From Exiguobacterium sp. KRL4 (GTDB lineage Bacteria > Bacillota > Bacilli > Exiguobacteriales > Exiguobacteriaceae), in the NCBI RefSeq assembly GCF_001870785.1, contig NZ_MOLV01000007.1:124001-188000 (forward strand): a stretch of 64,000 nucleotides of DNA. The letters are read 5' to 3'. Positions 18,931-26,915 of the stretch are shown in pieces. The position numbers and the translations under genes were made by a program. Under the pieces are notes generated by a model, which was not told where the DNA came from, made no database searches, and saw only the letters and a program-made list of their open reading frames with translations. Every line of letters begins with the position of its first letter. The stretch's first letter is position 1.

Positions 18931-19326
18931 TTAAAAAACACGTGGAATCAATTTTTCTTGAATCAATTGTTTATTTAAGATCATCTGTTTGACTTCACCA
19001 AGACCGATGACACGATCGCCGTGTCTGACTTCGACTTTTGCCAAGACGCGGCCGGGTGTAAGTTCGATGACGGTGGCTTCGATGCGGATATTTGATCCAA
19101 GTGTCGCCATTCCTAAATGTTTCAAGGAAACGGCACCACCGACTCCTTCTTCCTGTTCTTCAAGGTAAGGGAGGATGAGTTTTCGAGCCGCCCATTCCAT
19201 ATGATAGACCATCGAGACAGTTGAGTAAGCCGGATGGACAACCACACCTTCAAACTGAGCGAACATTTCTTCTGTTACGATCGCTTCGATGACAGCAGAA
19301 TCTCCGAGCGATAAACCGTTTTTCAC
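18931..19326 (-). CDS. Acyl-CoA thioesterase, fluoroacetyl-CoA thioesterase (FlK)-like hotdog fold
   Basis: Small single-domain hotdog protein of 131 residues. It has a Thr at 36, Glu at 44 and His at 70, with the same spacing (8 and 26 residues) as the FlK catalytic Thr42/Glu50/His76. This supports an active thioesterase. The start is a GTG at 19324-19326 behind a GGGGG site. It lies upstream of pdh on the same strand and divergent from paaK, so a likely role is relieving CoA sequestration by hydrolysing phenylacetyl-CoA or dead-end ring intermediates, comparable to PaaI. The actual acyl-CoA substrate is unknown. Confidence 0.78.
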   Translation of the reverse strand: MKNGLSLGDSAVIEAIVTEEMFAQFEGVVVHPAYSTVSMVYHMEWAARKLILPYLEEQEEGVGGAVSLKHLGMATLGSNIRIEATVIELTPGRVLAKVEVRHGDRVIGLGEVKQMILNKQLIQEKLIPRVF

Positions 19327-19648
19327 ACCAATTCCCCCTTGCCTGTGACCACAGCTGGTCTTACCAAAAATAGTATAACACTTGTCACACGATATTTTAT
19401 CAATCAGTTACGAAATGAGCAAACATTTTCAGTAATATTTTCCAAAAAGAAATATCAATTTTACGTTTTCTCTATAGGAAACGCCTTTGCTGGTGATTTT
19501 GATTTAAACAGCGTCAGAAAAAGTTGATTTGGGAGCTTTTAAAAAAATGGAGGATTGACAATAATGTGAACGTATCGTAGTTTTATGGTATAACCATTTT
19601 AAAACGAACGTTTATTTATTGTGTTACAAAAGCGCGAGGGGGTGCAAT
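19327..19648. promoter_or_regulatory. Divergent control region between thioesterase/pdh and paaK operons
   Basis: About 320 bp with no credible gene. It is AT-rich and carries signals for both directions. On the - strand there is a TATACT at 19372-19377 followed by an inverted repeat GACCA-CAGC-TGGTC at 19347-19360, in the leader of the thioesterase gene. On the + strand there is TTGACA at 19555-19560 and TATGGT/TATAAC at 19584-19594, but the spacing between them is too long for a standard SigA promoter. An imperfect dyad AAACGAACGTTT lies at 19602-19613, 35 bp before the paaK start. That dyad is a candidate operator for PaaX or another regulator; this is a guess. Confidence 0.45.
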
Positions 19649-20737
19649 TTGTATAACAAGATTCTCGAAACGATGACGGCGGAAGTCAGGACAAGCTTAC
19701 AGTTGGAACGCTTGCGCGAGACCGTACGTTATGTGACAGCGCATGTACCCTTCTACAGAACAAAGTTCGCGGACCGCGGACTCGATGTGGACTCCTTGGA
19801 GACGTTGACGGATCTGCAAAAATTGCCGTTCACCTGGAAACGTGATCTGCGTGAACACTATCCATTCGGTTTATTCGCTGTTCCTCCGCAGGCAGCAGCC
19901 CGGATTCATGCTTCCTCCGGTACGAGTGGAAAACCGACTGTCGTCGGTTATACCGAAGAAGATCTTGCGGACTGGTCGACTGCCGTGGCGCGTGGTCTGA
20001 TTGCCATCGGGGCGGACAAAACCGACCTGTTGCACAATGCCTACGGGTACGGATTGTTCACAGGCGGACTGGGGTTGCACGCAGGAGCAGAACAGCTCGG
20101 AATGGCGGTCGTTCCTGTATCTGGAGGAAATACGGATCGGCAGATTACCTTGATTGAAGATTTTCAGCCACGCGGAATTTGCGGAACACCTTCTTATATG
20201 TTGCATCTCTCGGAACGTATGGAAGAAAAGGGTCTAAATCCGAAGACGAGCAGCCTGCAGTACGGGATTTTCGGAGCCGAGCCGTGGTCGGAAGAATTAC
20301 GGCAAACCCTCGAAAATAAGTGGGGGATCCGGGCTTTTGACATCTACGGTCTCAGCGAAATCATGGGGCCCGGTGTCGCGATGGAGTGTCAGGAACAGGA
20401 CGGATTGCATCTGATGGATGACATGATGATCATCCGTGGTGTCAATGTCTTTCCGTCTGAGATTGAGCGGGTCCTGCTTCAACAACCGGGTGTCACACCG
20501 CACTACCAAATTCACCGGATTCAACGGGCCGGTCTCGAAGCACTGGAATTGCACATCGAGCTCGAAGTGGGGACAGCTGCTGAAGATATTAAGCGGGTCA
20601 TCTGCCATGCCATGAAAACAGAATGTCTGATTTCGGTTGATCTCGTTTGTCATCCGCCATACGGTCTTCCGCGATCGGAAGGAAAAGCTGTCCGGATTAT
20701 CGACCGTCGCACAGTGTCTGAGAAGAAGTTTGTTTAA
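19649..20737 (+). CDS. paaK: Phenylacetate-CoA ligase with internal in-frame deletion
   Basis: Adenylate-forming ligase that activates phenylacetate to phenylacetyl-CoA. The start is the TTG at 19649 behind AGGGGG at 19637-19642. The ATP loop HASSGTSGKPTVVGYT (about 88-102), FGAEPW, YGLSEIMGPGVAMEC and the C-terminal catalytic-Lys motif PRSEGKA (Lys at about 346) are all present. It is only 362 residues long against about 430-440 for the family. All the missing length falls at one point, near residue 255 (about 20411). There the text jumps from DGLHL straight to DDMMIIRGVNVFP, skipping about 66 residues that in E. coli PaaK run from WEDHFYPEI through YRTRDL to ISGRS. That block includes the A7 motif contacting the ATP ribose and part of the hinge, so activity is doubtful although the frame is open. 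Confidence 0.85.
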   Translation: MYNKILETMTAEVRTSLQLERLRETVRYVTAHVPFYRTKFADRGLDVDSLETLTDLQKLPFTWKRDLREHYPFGLFAVPPQAAARIHASSGTSGKPTVVGYTEEDLADWSTAVARGLIAIGADKTDLLHNAYGYGLFTGGLGLHAGAEQLGMAVVPVSGGNTDRQITLIEDFQPRGICGTPSYMLHLSERMEEKGLNPKTSSLQYGIFGAEPWSEELRQTLENKWGIRAFDIYGLSEIMGPGVAMECQEQDGLHLMDDMMIIRGVNVFPSEIERVLLQQPGVTPHYQIHRIQRAGLEALELHIELEVGTAAEDIKRVICHAMKTECLISVDLVCHPPYGLPRSEGKAVRIIDRRTVSEKKFV

Positions 20738-20754
20738 GCAGAGGAGGAACTGAC

Positions 20755-21726
20755 ATGTACGATGCAACGCATCTTTTTGAACCACCGGTCATGACCGAAG
20801 AAGAAAAATTGGAACGATTTAAAGAACGAATCGAAAACGGGGAAAAAATCGAAGCTGACGACTGGATGCCTGATTTTTATCGCGACACGCTGATCAAGTT
20901 GATTTCGATGCACGGCATCAGTGAAATCATGGGCGCTTTACCGGAAAAAGAATGGGTACCAAAAGCACCGTCGTTACGCCGGAAGCTCGGCATCATGGCA
21001 AAAGTCCAGGATGAGATGGGGCACGGCCAACTCCTGCTGCGGGTCGTCGAGGACTTGATGAAACCGTACGGAAAAACGCGGGCAGACTTGATGGACGATT
21101 TGTTTACGGGACGTCTCAAATTCCATAACGTCTTCCACATGCCGACCCGTTCATGGGCAGATGCCGGGACGATCGGCTGGCTCGTCGATGGAGCAGCAAT
21201 CATTACCCAGACGAACATGCTCGGGGCTTCCTACGGACCATATGCACGGGCGTTGCAACGGATTTGTGCGGAAGAAGTGTTCCATGCCCAGCACGGCGAA
21301 TCCATCATCATGGCACTGGCCGAAGGGACACCGGAACAAAAAGCGATGATTCAGGAATCACTTGACGAGTGGTGGGAATCTCTGTTGATGTTCTTCGGAC
21401 CGGCGTCAAAAGAGACGACAGGGACGTCCAAACAAGACGTGACAATCGCTTATAAAATCCGGACGAAGACGAACGAAGAACTTCGTCAAAACTTCTTTAC
21501 GAAATACGTGCCCCGGATCCGCTCGCTTGGTCTTGTCATTCCGGATCCGACATTACGGTTTGATGAGGAAACAGGACAATGGATTTACGCCCAGCCGGAC
21601 TGGACGGAATTCAAGAAAATCATTCAAGGCGGCGGTCCCCGTTCGAAAGAACGACTCGCCTTACGTCAAACTTCGTATCAAAACAATGCGTGGGTGCGCG
21701 AGGCACTTGCTGAGACGATCGGCTGA
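20755..21726 (+). CDS. paaA: 1,2-phenylacetyl-CoA epoxidase, catalytic subunit A
   Basis: Di-iron ferritin-like oxygenase of 323 residues that epoxidises the ring of phenylacetyl-CoA. Ligand motifs are visible: SEIMG (Glu about 57), VQDEMGH (Glu 87, His 90), and EEVFHAQHG with a Glu and His later. The usual PaaA stretch KAPSLRRKLGIMAKVQDE is conserved. The ATG follows GAGGAGG. It is 17 bp after paaK and 13 bp before paaB. The length agrees with the family. Confidence 0.95.
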   Translation: MYDATHLFEPPVMTEEEKLERFKERIENGEKIEADDWMPDFYRDTLIKLISMHGISEIMGALPEKEWVPKAPSLRRKLGIMAKVQDEMGHGQLLLRVVEDLMKPYGKTRADLMDDLFTGRLKFHNVFHMPTRSWADAGTIGWLVDGAAIITQTNMLGASYGPYARALQRICAEEVFHAQHGESIIMALAEGTPEQKAMIQESLDEWWESLLMFFGPASKETTGTSKQDVTIAYKIRTKTNEELRQNFFTKYVPRIRSLGLVIPDPTLRFDEETGQWIYAQPDWTEFKKIIQGGGPRSKERLALRQTSYQNNAWVREALAETIG

Positions 21727-21739
21727 AGGAGGAACCACC

Positions 21740-22084
21740 ATGACGGAAACGTTTTATCAAGAGTTCGAGGTGTTCAGTAAACGGACGCCGAATGCTGCCT
21801 TTACACATCAGTTCAGTCTACTGGCACCGAATAAAGAGATGGCCTTAATGATGGCGCAGGAAAACTTCATGCGCCGCGAGCCGGTCGTCGATATCTGGGT
21901 CGTCAAGCGGGACGATATCCGGGGAATGACGCCGGACGAAAAACAAATGTTGCAACGGCTCGACAACAAGGATTACCGGACGACAAAAGGGTACGGCTAC
22001 CTGAAGAAAAAATGGCGTCATTATGAGCAACAAATGCTCGACGAAAAAGAAATCATGTCCTGGCAAGGAGGCGATTCCAAATGA
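21740..22084 (+). CDS. paaB: Phenylacetyl-CoA epoxidase subunit B
   Basis: Small subunit of 114 residues (family usually about 95-115). It contains the typical EVFSKRTPNAAFTHQFSLLA and the run REPVVDIWVVKRDDI. It is thought to stabilise the epoxidase complex. The start is the ATG at 21740, 8 nt after AAGGAGG. Its stop overlaps the paaC start (ATGA), indicating coupled translation. Confidence 0.93.
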   Translation: MTETFYQEFEVFSKRTPNAAFTHQFSLLAPNKEMALMMAQENFMRREPVVDIWVVKRDDIRGMTPDEKQMLQRLDNKDYRTTKGYGYLKKKWRHYEQQMLDEKEIMSWQGGDSK

Positions 22085-22866
22085 CGGAACAGGAACGTTT
22101 AGCGTTGGCCTCACTGCTCTATCAATTGGCGGATGATGACTTTTTGTACGCGTACCGGGGATCGGAATGGTTAGGGCTCGCACCGCATATCGAAGAAGAT
22201 GTCGCTTCGTCCTCGATCGCTCAGGATTCGATGGGACATGCAGCGATGTACTATCAGCTGCTCGAAGAAATCGGTGAAGGAAAGGCCGATGCTCTGGCTC
22301 ACGTACGACTCGCGCATGAACGGAAAAATTCCGTTCTCGTCGAGCGGATCAACGGACCGGGATACTACATGGAGAACCCCGAATATGACTGGGCGTATGC
22401 CGTCGTGCGCAATTATTGTTATACACTCGCGAAAAAGGTGCGGATCGATTCGTTGAAAAAAAGTAGTTATGCGCCGCTCGCAGCACTCGCCGTAAAGGTC
22501 AACATGGAGTTGTACTATCATTTGTTACACTGGCAAACATGGTTTACCCAGCTGTATCAATCAACAGAAACTGCCCGTCAGAAAATGGATGCCGCGCTGG
22601 AACGTGTATTGGCTGACTTCGGTGATCTGTTTGATTACGGCGAAGCAACACAGCTGATTGACGAGATGCAGCTCATTGAAGATCAGGGAGTATTGCTTGA
22701 TCGCTGGTATCAAGCCTTAACGCCGGTCCTCGTCGATTTGGATGTCACGTTGCCGGAAATGAACATGGCCTACAACGGACGAAACGGGGAGCATTCGCCT
22801 GATTTGAACGATGCCTTATCGACGCTCGGGGAAGTCTATCTGCTCGATCAGTCAGCGGTATGGTGA
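22081..22866 (+). CDS. paaC: Phenylacetyl-CoA epoxidase structural subunit C
   Basis: Ferritin-like partner of PaaA, 261 residues, that forms the substrate-binding heterodimer. The region SSSIAQDSMGHAAMYYQLLEEIG corresponds to the metal-site helix in PaaA (for example AQDSMGHAAMY), where PaaC keeps the fold. It overlaps the paaB stop by 4 bp and has GGAGG 9 nt upstream. It is followed by paaD after a short gap. Confidence 0.92.
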   Translation: MTEQERLALASLLYQLADDDFLYAYRGSEWLGLAPHIEEDVASSSIAQDSMGHAAMYYQLLEEIGEGKADALAHVRLAHERKNSVLVERINGPGYYMENPEYDWAYAVVRNYCYTLAKKVRIDSLKKSSYAPLAALAVKVNMELYYHLLHWQTWFTQLYQSTETARQKMDAALERVLADFGDLFDYGEATQLIDEMQLIEDQGVLLDRWYQALTPVLVDLDVTLPEMNMAYNGRNGEHSPDLNDALSTLGEVYLLDQSAVW

Positions 22867-22880
22867 AGGAGGAACGGCAG

Positions 22881-23375
22881 ATGACGACAAGATTGGAACA
22901 GGACATCCGGCAAGCACTTGATACAGTCAAGGATCCGGAAATTGATGCCGTCAGCATTCTCGATCTCGGGATGGTCGAAGCGACGGAATGGACGGAGACA
23001 CCGTTCGGATACGATGTCCGGATTACGCTGCTCCCGACATTTTTAGGATGTCCGGCACTTGATATCATTCAAAAAAATACGGAATCCGCTTTGTTACAAG
23101 TCCCGCAGGTCAATACGGTCGACGTCGTCTTCCTGTTTGATCCGCCTTGGACATCGGACCGGATTACGGAACAAGGAATTGTCGGTCTGAAGTCCTTTGG
23201 AATCGCCCCGCCGCGCGTCGTTGACGGTCGTTGGGAAATCGACTGCCCATACTGCGGATCGACATTCGTCTCGATTGAAAATTTATTTGGTCCGACGGCT
23301 TGCCGAAGCATTTTATATTGTAAATCATGCAAAAATCCATTCGAGGCGATGAAACCCGTCTCTACTCTCATGTGA
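22881..23375 (+). CDS. paaD: PaaD, Fe-S assembly factor for the phenylacetyl-CoA epoxidase
   Basis: Protein of 164 residues with an N-terminal MIP18/DUF59 domain (VKDPEIDAVSILDLGMV) and a C-terminal Cys-rich zinc-finger-like tail (CPYCGS, then ACRS and CKSCKNPFEAMKP). That tail is typical of PaaD. It is thought to mature the metal centres of the epoxidase system. The start is the ATG at 22881 behind AAGGAGG; the upstream GTG at 22860 lies before the site. Its usual client PaaE, the Fe-S reductase, is not encoded in this operon. Confidence 0.92.
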   Translation: MTTRLEQDIRQALDTVKDPEIDAVSILDLGMVEATEWTETPFGYDVRITLLPTFLGCPALDIIQKNTESALLQVPQVNTVDVVFLFDPPWTSDRITEQGIVGLKSFGIAPPRVVDGRWEIDCPYCGSTFVSIENLFGPTACRSILYCKSCKNPFEAMKPVSTLM

Positions 23376-23390
23376 AGGAAGGTAATCATT

Positions 23391-23714
23391 ATGGTAAAAC
23401 TAATCGCGCTTTATACACATCCGGAGAACAAGGAACAGTTTGACGAGCATTACTTCAACGTCCATGGTCCACTGACAGCTAAAATTCCAGGATTGCAACA
23501 GATGACGGTCACGAAAATCGTCGGCTCACCGATGGGCGGAGACGGTAAATATTATCTGATGTGTGAAATGGTCTACGAAAGCCATGAAACGATGAAAGCC
23601 GGCATGCGTTCGCTTGAAGGAAAAGCGTCCGGTAAAGACTTGATGGGCTTTGCGGGTGATCTCGTAACATTGATGATCGGCGAAGAAGTCCATGCTGACA
23701 CGACAGTACGTTAA
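23391..23714 (+). CDS. EthD-family protein embedded in the paa operon
   Basis: Protein of 107 residues with the EthD ferredoxin-like fold signature: LIALYTHPENKEQFDEHYF, then VHGPLTAKIPGLQQM. There is no signal peptide or membrane segment. It is preceded by AAGGAAGG, and its 3' end overlaps the paaF start by 23 bp, so its expression is tied to ring degradation. EthD-like proteins accompany oxygenase systems elsewhere, but their chemistry is poorly known. A role in handling oxepin-CoA or another reactive intermediate is speculation from position. Confidence 0.8.
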   Translation: MVKLIALYTHPENKEQFDEHYFNVHGPLTAKIPGLQQMTVTKIVGSPMGGDGKYYLMCEMVYESHETMKAGMRSLEGKASGKDLMGFAGDLVTLMIGEEVHADTTVR

Positions 23715-24468
23715 GGCGGAAGTCGACGGTCGGGTCGGCCGGATTCGACTGAATCGGCCGGAACGTTACAATGCCCTGAACCGGGCGATGATTCGGGAAA
23801 TCGTTGAAGCGATGGAACAATTCGATCAGGACGATGCGGTCGCTGTCATCGTCCTGAGTGGGGAAGGGAAGTCCTTTTCAGCCGGAGCCGACATCGATGA
23901 GATGGTCGACGCGACACCGATTTCGATGGAATTACTCGATCCGTTTGCCGATTGGGACCGGATCAGCCGGCTGCATAAACCGCTGATTGCGGCTGTCCAT
24001 GGATTTGTACTCGGCGGCGGTTTTGAACTGGCACTGGCCTGCGACTTGATCTATGCGACACCCGAGACGCAGTTCGCGTTTCCAGAGGTCGGGCTCGGTG
24101 TCATGCCGGGCGCCGGCGGGACCCAACGATTGACGAAACGGATCGGGCGGACCCGGGCACTCGAGTGGTTGTGGACGGGAGACCGGATGCCGGCGTCGGA
24201 AGCCCATCATCTCGGAATCATCAACCGGATCGTGGAAGCGGACCAACTCGAAGCAGACGTTTTGGCGGTTGCCGGACGGATCGCGGCACAACCCGTGATG
24301 TCCGTGCGACTGATCAAAGATGCTGTCGATAAGGCGGGCGATCTGTCATTGCAAGACGGCATGGATCATGAACGAAGAAATTTCTACTTATTATTCGGTA
24401 CGAGTGATCAGACGGAAGGCATGCAAGCCTTCCTCGACAAACGTCAACCGACATTCAAAGGAAACTAA
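23692..24468 (+). CDS. paaF: Enoyl-CoA hydratase/isomerase, PaaF-type
   Basis: Crotonase-fold protein of 258 residues. The oxyanion-hole motifs FSAGADIDEM and HGFVLGGGFELALACDL are present, together with the catalytic Glu region FPEVGLGVMPGAGGTQRL. It probably hydrates 2,3-dehydroadipyl-CoA in the lower paa pathway. The start codon ATG at 23692 lies inside the EthD-like gene. It precedes the aldehyde dehydrogenase by 14 bp. Assignment to paaF rather than paaG is by operon order and is less certain than the family. Confidence 0.85.
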   Translation: MLTRQYVKAEVDGRVGRIRLNRPERYNALNRAMIREIVEAMEQFDQDDAVAVIVLSGEGKSFSAGADIDEMVDATPISMELLDPFADWDRISRLHKPLIAAVHGFVLGGGFELALACDLIYATPETQFAFPEVGLGVMPGAGGTQRLTKRIGRTRALEWLWTGDRMPASEAHHLGIINRIVEADQLEADVLAVAGRIAAQPVMSVRLIKDAVDKAGDLSLQDGMDHERRNFYLLFGTSDQTEGMQAFLDKRQPTFKGN

Positions 24469-24482
24469 AAGGAGTGGGAGCT

Positions 24483-25991
24483 ATGTCAACGGTACATGAA
24501 AAAACAATCGAGATGAAACGTTCCGTTTATCATCTGGTCATCAACGGCGAGCAAGTCGAAGGGGCATCAGGGGAGACATTCAAGACCTATAATCCGGCAA
24601 CGGGCGAAGTCATCGCGGAAGTCGCGAAAGCGTCAAAAGAAGATGCCGATCGTGCGGTACAGGCGGCACGGGAAGCGTTTGATCACGGGAAGTGGAAAAT
24701 GTGGCCGGTCGGTCGCCGGTCGCAAGTCCTGAATAAAATTGCCGGCATCATGCGTTCACGATTCAATGAACTCGTAGAACTCGAGATTCTCGATACGGGA
24801 AAATCACTTGCTGCAGCACAAGGGCAAATCACGCAAGCGATTGAAGACTTTGAATTTTATGCCGGAGCGATCGTCGGTCACCGTGGTGCCGTCAATAACG
24901 TGCCAGGCCAGTTCCATAACTACACAGAAAAAGAACCGGTCGGCGTCTGCGCCCAAATCATTCCGTGGAACTATCCGTTGATGATGGCTGCCTGGAAAGT
25001 CGCACCAGCGATTGCGGTCGGCTGTTCGGTCGTCGTGAAACCGGCGACCCTGACACCCCTGACAGCAATCATCCTCGGCGAGATTTGCCTCGAAGCCGGT
25101 GTACCAGCGGGTGTCGTCAACGTCATTCCGGGCTCGGGCCGTGAAATCGGCAACCACTTGGTGGAACACCCGAATGTCGATAAAGTCGCCTTTACCGGTT
25201 CGACACCAGTCGGAAAAGACATCATGGGTCGGGCATCGGAAAGCTTAAAACGCGTCACACTGGAACTCGGCGGCAAATCACCGAATCTCGTGTTTGAGGA
25301 TGCCGATATCACGGCAGCTGTCGACGGTTCGCTGTTTGGGATTTTCTACAACAGCGGTCAGTCGTGTGAAGCACGGTCCCGCCTGTACGTCCATGAAGAT
25401 ATTTACGAAACGTTCATGGAACAGTTCGTCGCGAAGACGAAACAACTCGTTCTCGGTAACCCGTTTGACAAAGGAACACATGTCGGGGCAATCATCGACC
25501 AACAACAGCTCGATGTCATTGATGGATACGTCCAGTCGGCGAAAGCAGACGGAGCAACGATTTTGACTGGGGGTCAAGTCGAGAAGGTGGCTGGTTTTGA
25601 AGAAGGTTTCTGGTATGCACCGACGATCATTGCGGATGTCACACACGAGATGAAAGTCGTTCAGGAAGAAATCTTCGGACCGGTCGTCGTCGTGATGAAG
25701 TTCAAGGATGAAAAAGAAGCCGTCCGTCTCGCAAACGATACGGAATTTGGACTCGGATCAGCGATTTGGACGAAGGACGGGGCACGGGCAACGCGGATTG
25801 CCAATCAAATCAAAGCCGGTATCGTCATGATCAACTGTCCGTTCTCTGCCTTCCCGGGAACACCATTTGGCGGATACAAACAATCTGGTTTCGGTCGTGA
25901 ACTGTGTATCGAAACACTTGATTTATATACGGAAACGAAAAGTATTTTGTCGTATTACGGCAGTCGTCCACTTAATCCGTTCGGACTGTAA
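24483..25991 (+). CDS. NAD(P)-dependent aldehyde dehydrogenase of the paa operon
   Basis: Aldehyde dehydrogenase superfamily enzyme of 502 residues. The NAD-binding motif FTGSTPVGK, catalytic Glu motif LELGGKSPNLVFED, catalytic Cys motif NSGQSCEARSRLYV and terminal GGYKQSGFGRE are all visible. The start is the ATG at 24483 with AAAGGAG upstream. In the paa pathway an aldehyde dehydrogenase must oxidise the ring-opened semialdehyde; in E. coli this is one half of PaaZ, which also has a hydrolase domain that this protein lacks. It may alternatively oxidise phenylacetaldehyde. By sequence alone it looks betaine-aldehyde-dehydrogenase-like, so the substrate remains open. Confidence 0.85.
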   Translation: MSTVHEKTIEMKRSVYHLVINGEQVEGASGETFKTYNPATGEVIAEVAKASKEDADRAVQAAREAFDHGKWKMWPVGRRSQVLNKIAGIMRSRFNELVELEILDTGKSLAAAQGQITQAIEDFEFYAGAIVGHRGAVNNVPGQFHNYTEKEPVGVCAQIIPWNYPLMMAAWKVAPAIAVGCSVVVKPATLTPLTAIILGEICLEAGVPAGVVNVIPGSGREIGNHLVEHPNVDKVAFTGSTPVGKDIMGRASESLKRVTLELGGKSPNLVFEDADITAAVDGSLFGIFYNSGQSCEARSRLYVHEDIYETFMEQFVAKTKQLVLGNPFDKGTHVGAIIDQQQLDVIDGYVQSAKADGATILTGGQVEKVAGFEEGFWYAPTIIADVTHEMKVVQEEIFGPVVVVMKFKDEKEAVRLANDTEFGLGSAIWTKDGARATRIANQIKAGIVMINCPFSAFPGTPFGGYKQSGFGRELCIETLDLYTETKSILSYYGSRPLNPFGL

Positions 25992-25995
25992 AACC

Positions 25996-26027
25996 AAGCG
26001 TGCGGACGTTCGTCCGGACGCTTTTTT
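25996..26027 (+). terminator. Hairpin with T-run between the aldehyde dehydrogenase and paaH
   Basis: AAGCGTGCGGACG and CGTCCGGACGCTT form a stem with a single G-G mismatch, followed by six T. It begins 5 bp after the aldehyde dehydrogenase stop and ends 16 bp before paaH. As paaHJG belong to the same pathway, it probably acts as a partial terminator that splits the operon into high and low expression parts. Confidence 0.75.
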
Positions 26028-26042
26028 AAAGGGGGAAATCAG

Positions 26043-26915
26043 ATGATGGTTCAACAGATGGTTGTCGTAGGGTCGGGTGTTATGGGAAGAGGAATTGCGT
26101 ACGTGGCAGCGGCCAGCGGATTTGATGTGACGTTAGTCGATGTCGAACAAAAGCTGTTGACGTCCGCGCAACAGGAATTAGAAACGATTGCCGATAAAGC
26201 CATCATCCGCGGGAAAATGACGACGGAAGAAGTCGAGCAGTTGTTCCGACGTTTGAGTTATGCAACGGATTTAAAGGAGTCTGTCAAAGAAGCGGATCTT
26301 GTGATTGAGGCCGTTCCGGAACGACTCGAGATCAAACGGACGGTGTTTGAGACACTTGACCGCTATGCGCCGGCCGGTTGTGTTTTTGCAACCAATACGT
26401 CGACGATGAGTCCGACGGAGATTGCTTCGTTTACCCGTCGACCGGAACGTATCATGGCGATGCACTTCTTTAATCCGGTTCACCGGATGCCGCTTGTCGA
26501 ACTGGCCCGGGGTCTTGAAACGTCAGAAGAGACCGTGTCGATTTGTGAGGATGTCGCACGCCGTATGGGCAAAGAGACGGTCGTCATTCAAGAGTTTCCG
26601 GGGTTCGTCACGTCACGAATCAGTGCACTCGTCGGAAACGAAGCCTTTTATATGCTGCAAGAAGGACTCGGAACACCGGAAGAAATCGATAAGGCGATTA
26701 AGCTGGGGTTAAACTATCCGATGGGTCCGTTTGAACTTGGAGATTTGGTCGGACTCGACACCCGATTAAACAATTTACGGTATCTCCACGAAAAATTAGG
26801 CGAAAAATACCGTCCGGCACCACTGCTTGAACAATATGTCAAAGCAGGACGCCTTGGACGGAAAACCGGGCGCGGTGTCTATGAGTATTCCGACAGCGGG
26901 GTGAAGACACGATGA
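26043..26915 (+). CDS. paaH: 3-hydroxyacyl-CoA dehydrogenase, PaaH-type
   Basis: NAD-dependent oxidation of 3-hydroxyadipyl-CoA to 3-oxoadipyl-CoA. It has 290 residues with the Rossmann motif GSGVMGRGIA, the conserved EAVPE region, and the signature MHFFNPVHRMPLVELA with its active-site His. The C-terminal dimer domain has NYPMGPFELGDLVGLD. The start is ATG 26043 (26046 is also possible) behind GGGGG. It overlaps the thiolase start by ATGA. Confidence 0.92.
   Translation: MMVQQMVVVGSGVMGRGIAYVAAASGFDVTLVDVEQKLLTSAQQELETIADKAIIRGKMTTEEVEQLFRRLSYATDLKESVKEADLVIEAVPERLEIKRTVFETLDRYAPAGCVFATNTSTMSPTEIASFTRRPERIMAMHFFNPVHRMPLVELARGLETSEETVSICEDVARRMGKETVVIQEFPGFVTSRISALVGNEAFYMLQEGLGTPEEIDKAIKLGLNYPMGPFELGDLVGLDTRLNNLRYLHEKLGEKYRPAPLLEQYVKAGRLGRKTGRGVYEYSDSGVKTR

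Noticed and set aside
24483-25991. Betaine aldehyde dehydrogenase
   Set aside because: General similarity exists, but the operon context is ring degradation and no choline or betaine genes are nearby; I left the substrate open.
25996-26027. True end of the paa operon
   Set aside because: paaH, paaJ and paaG follow at once on the same strand with a ribosome-binding site and no visible promoter, so a partial terminator is more likely.
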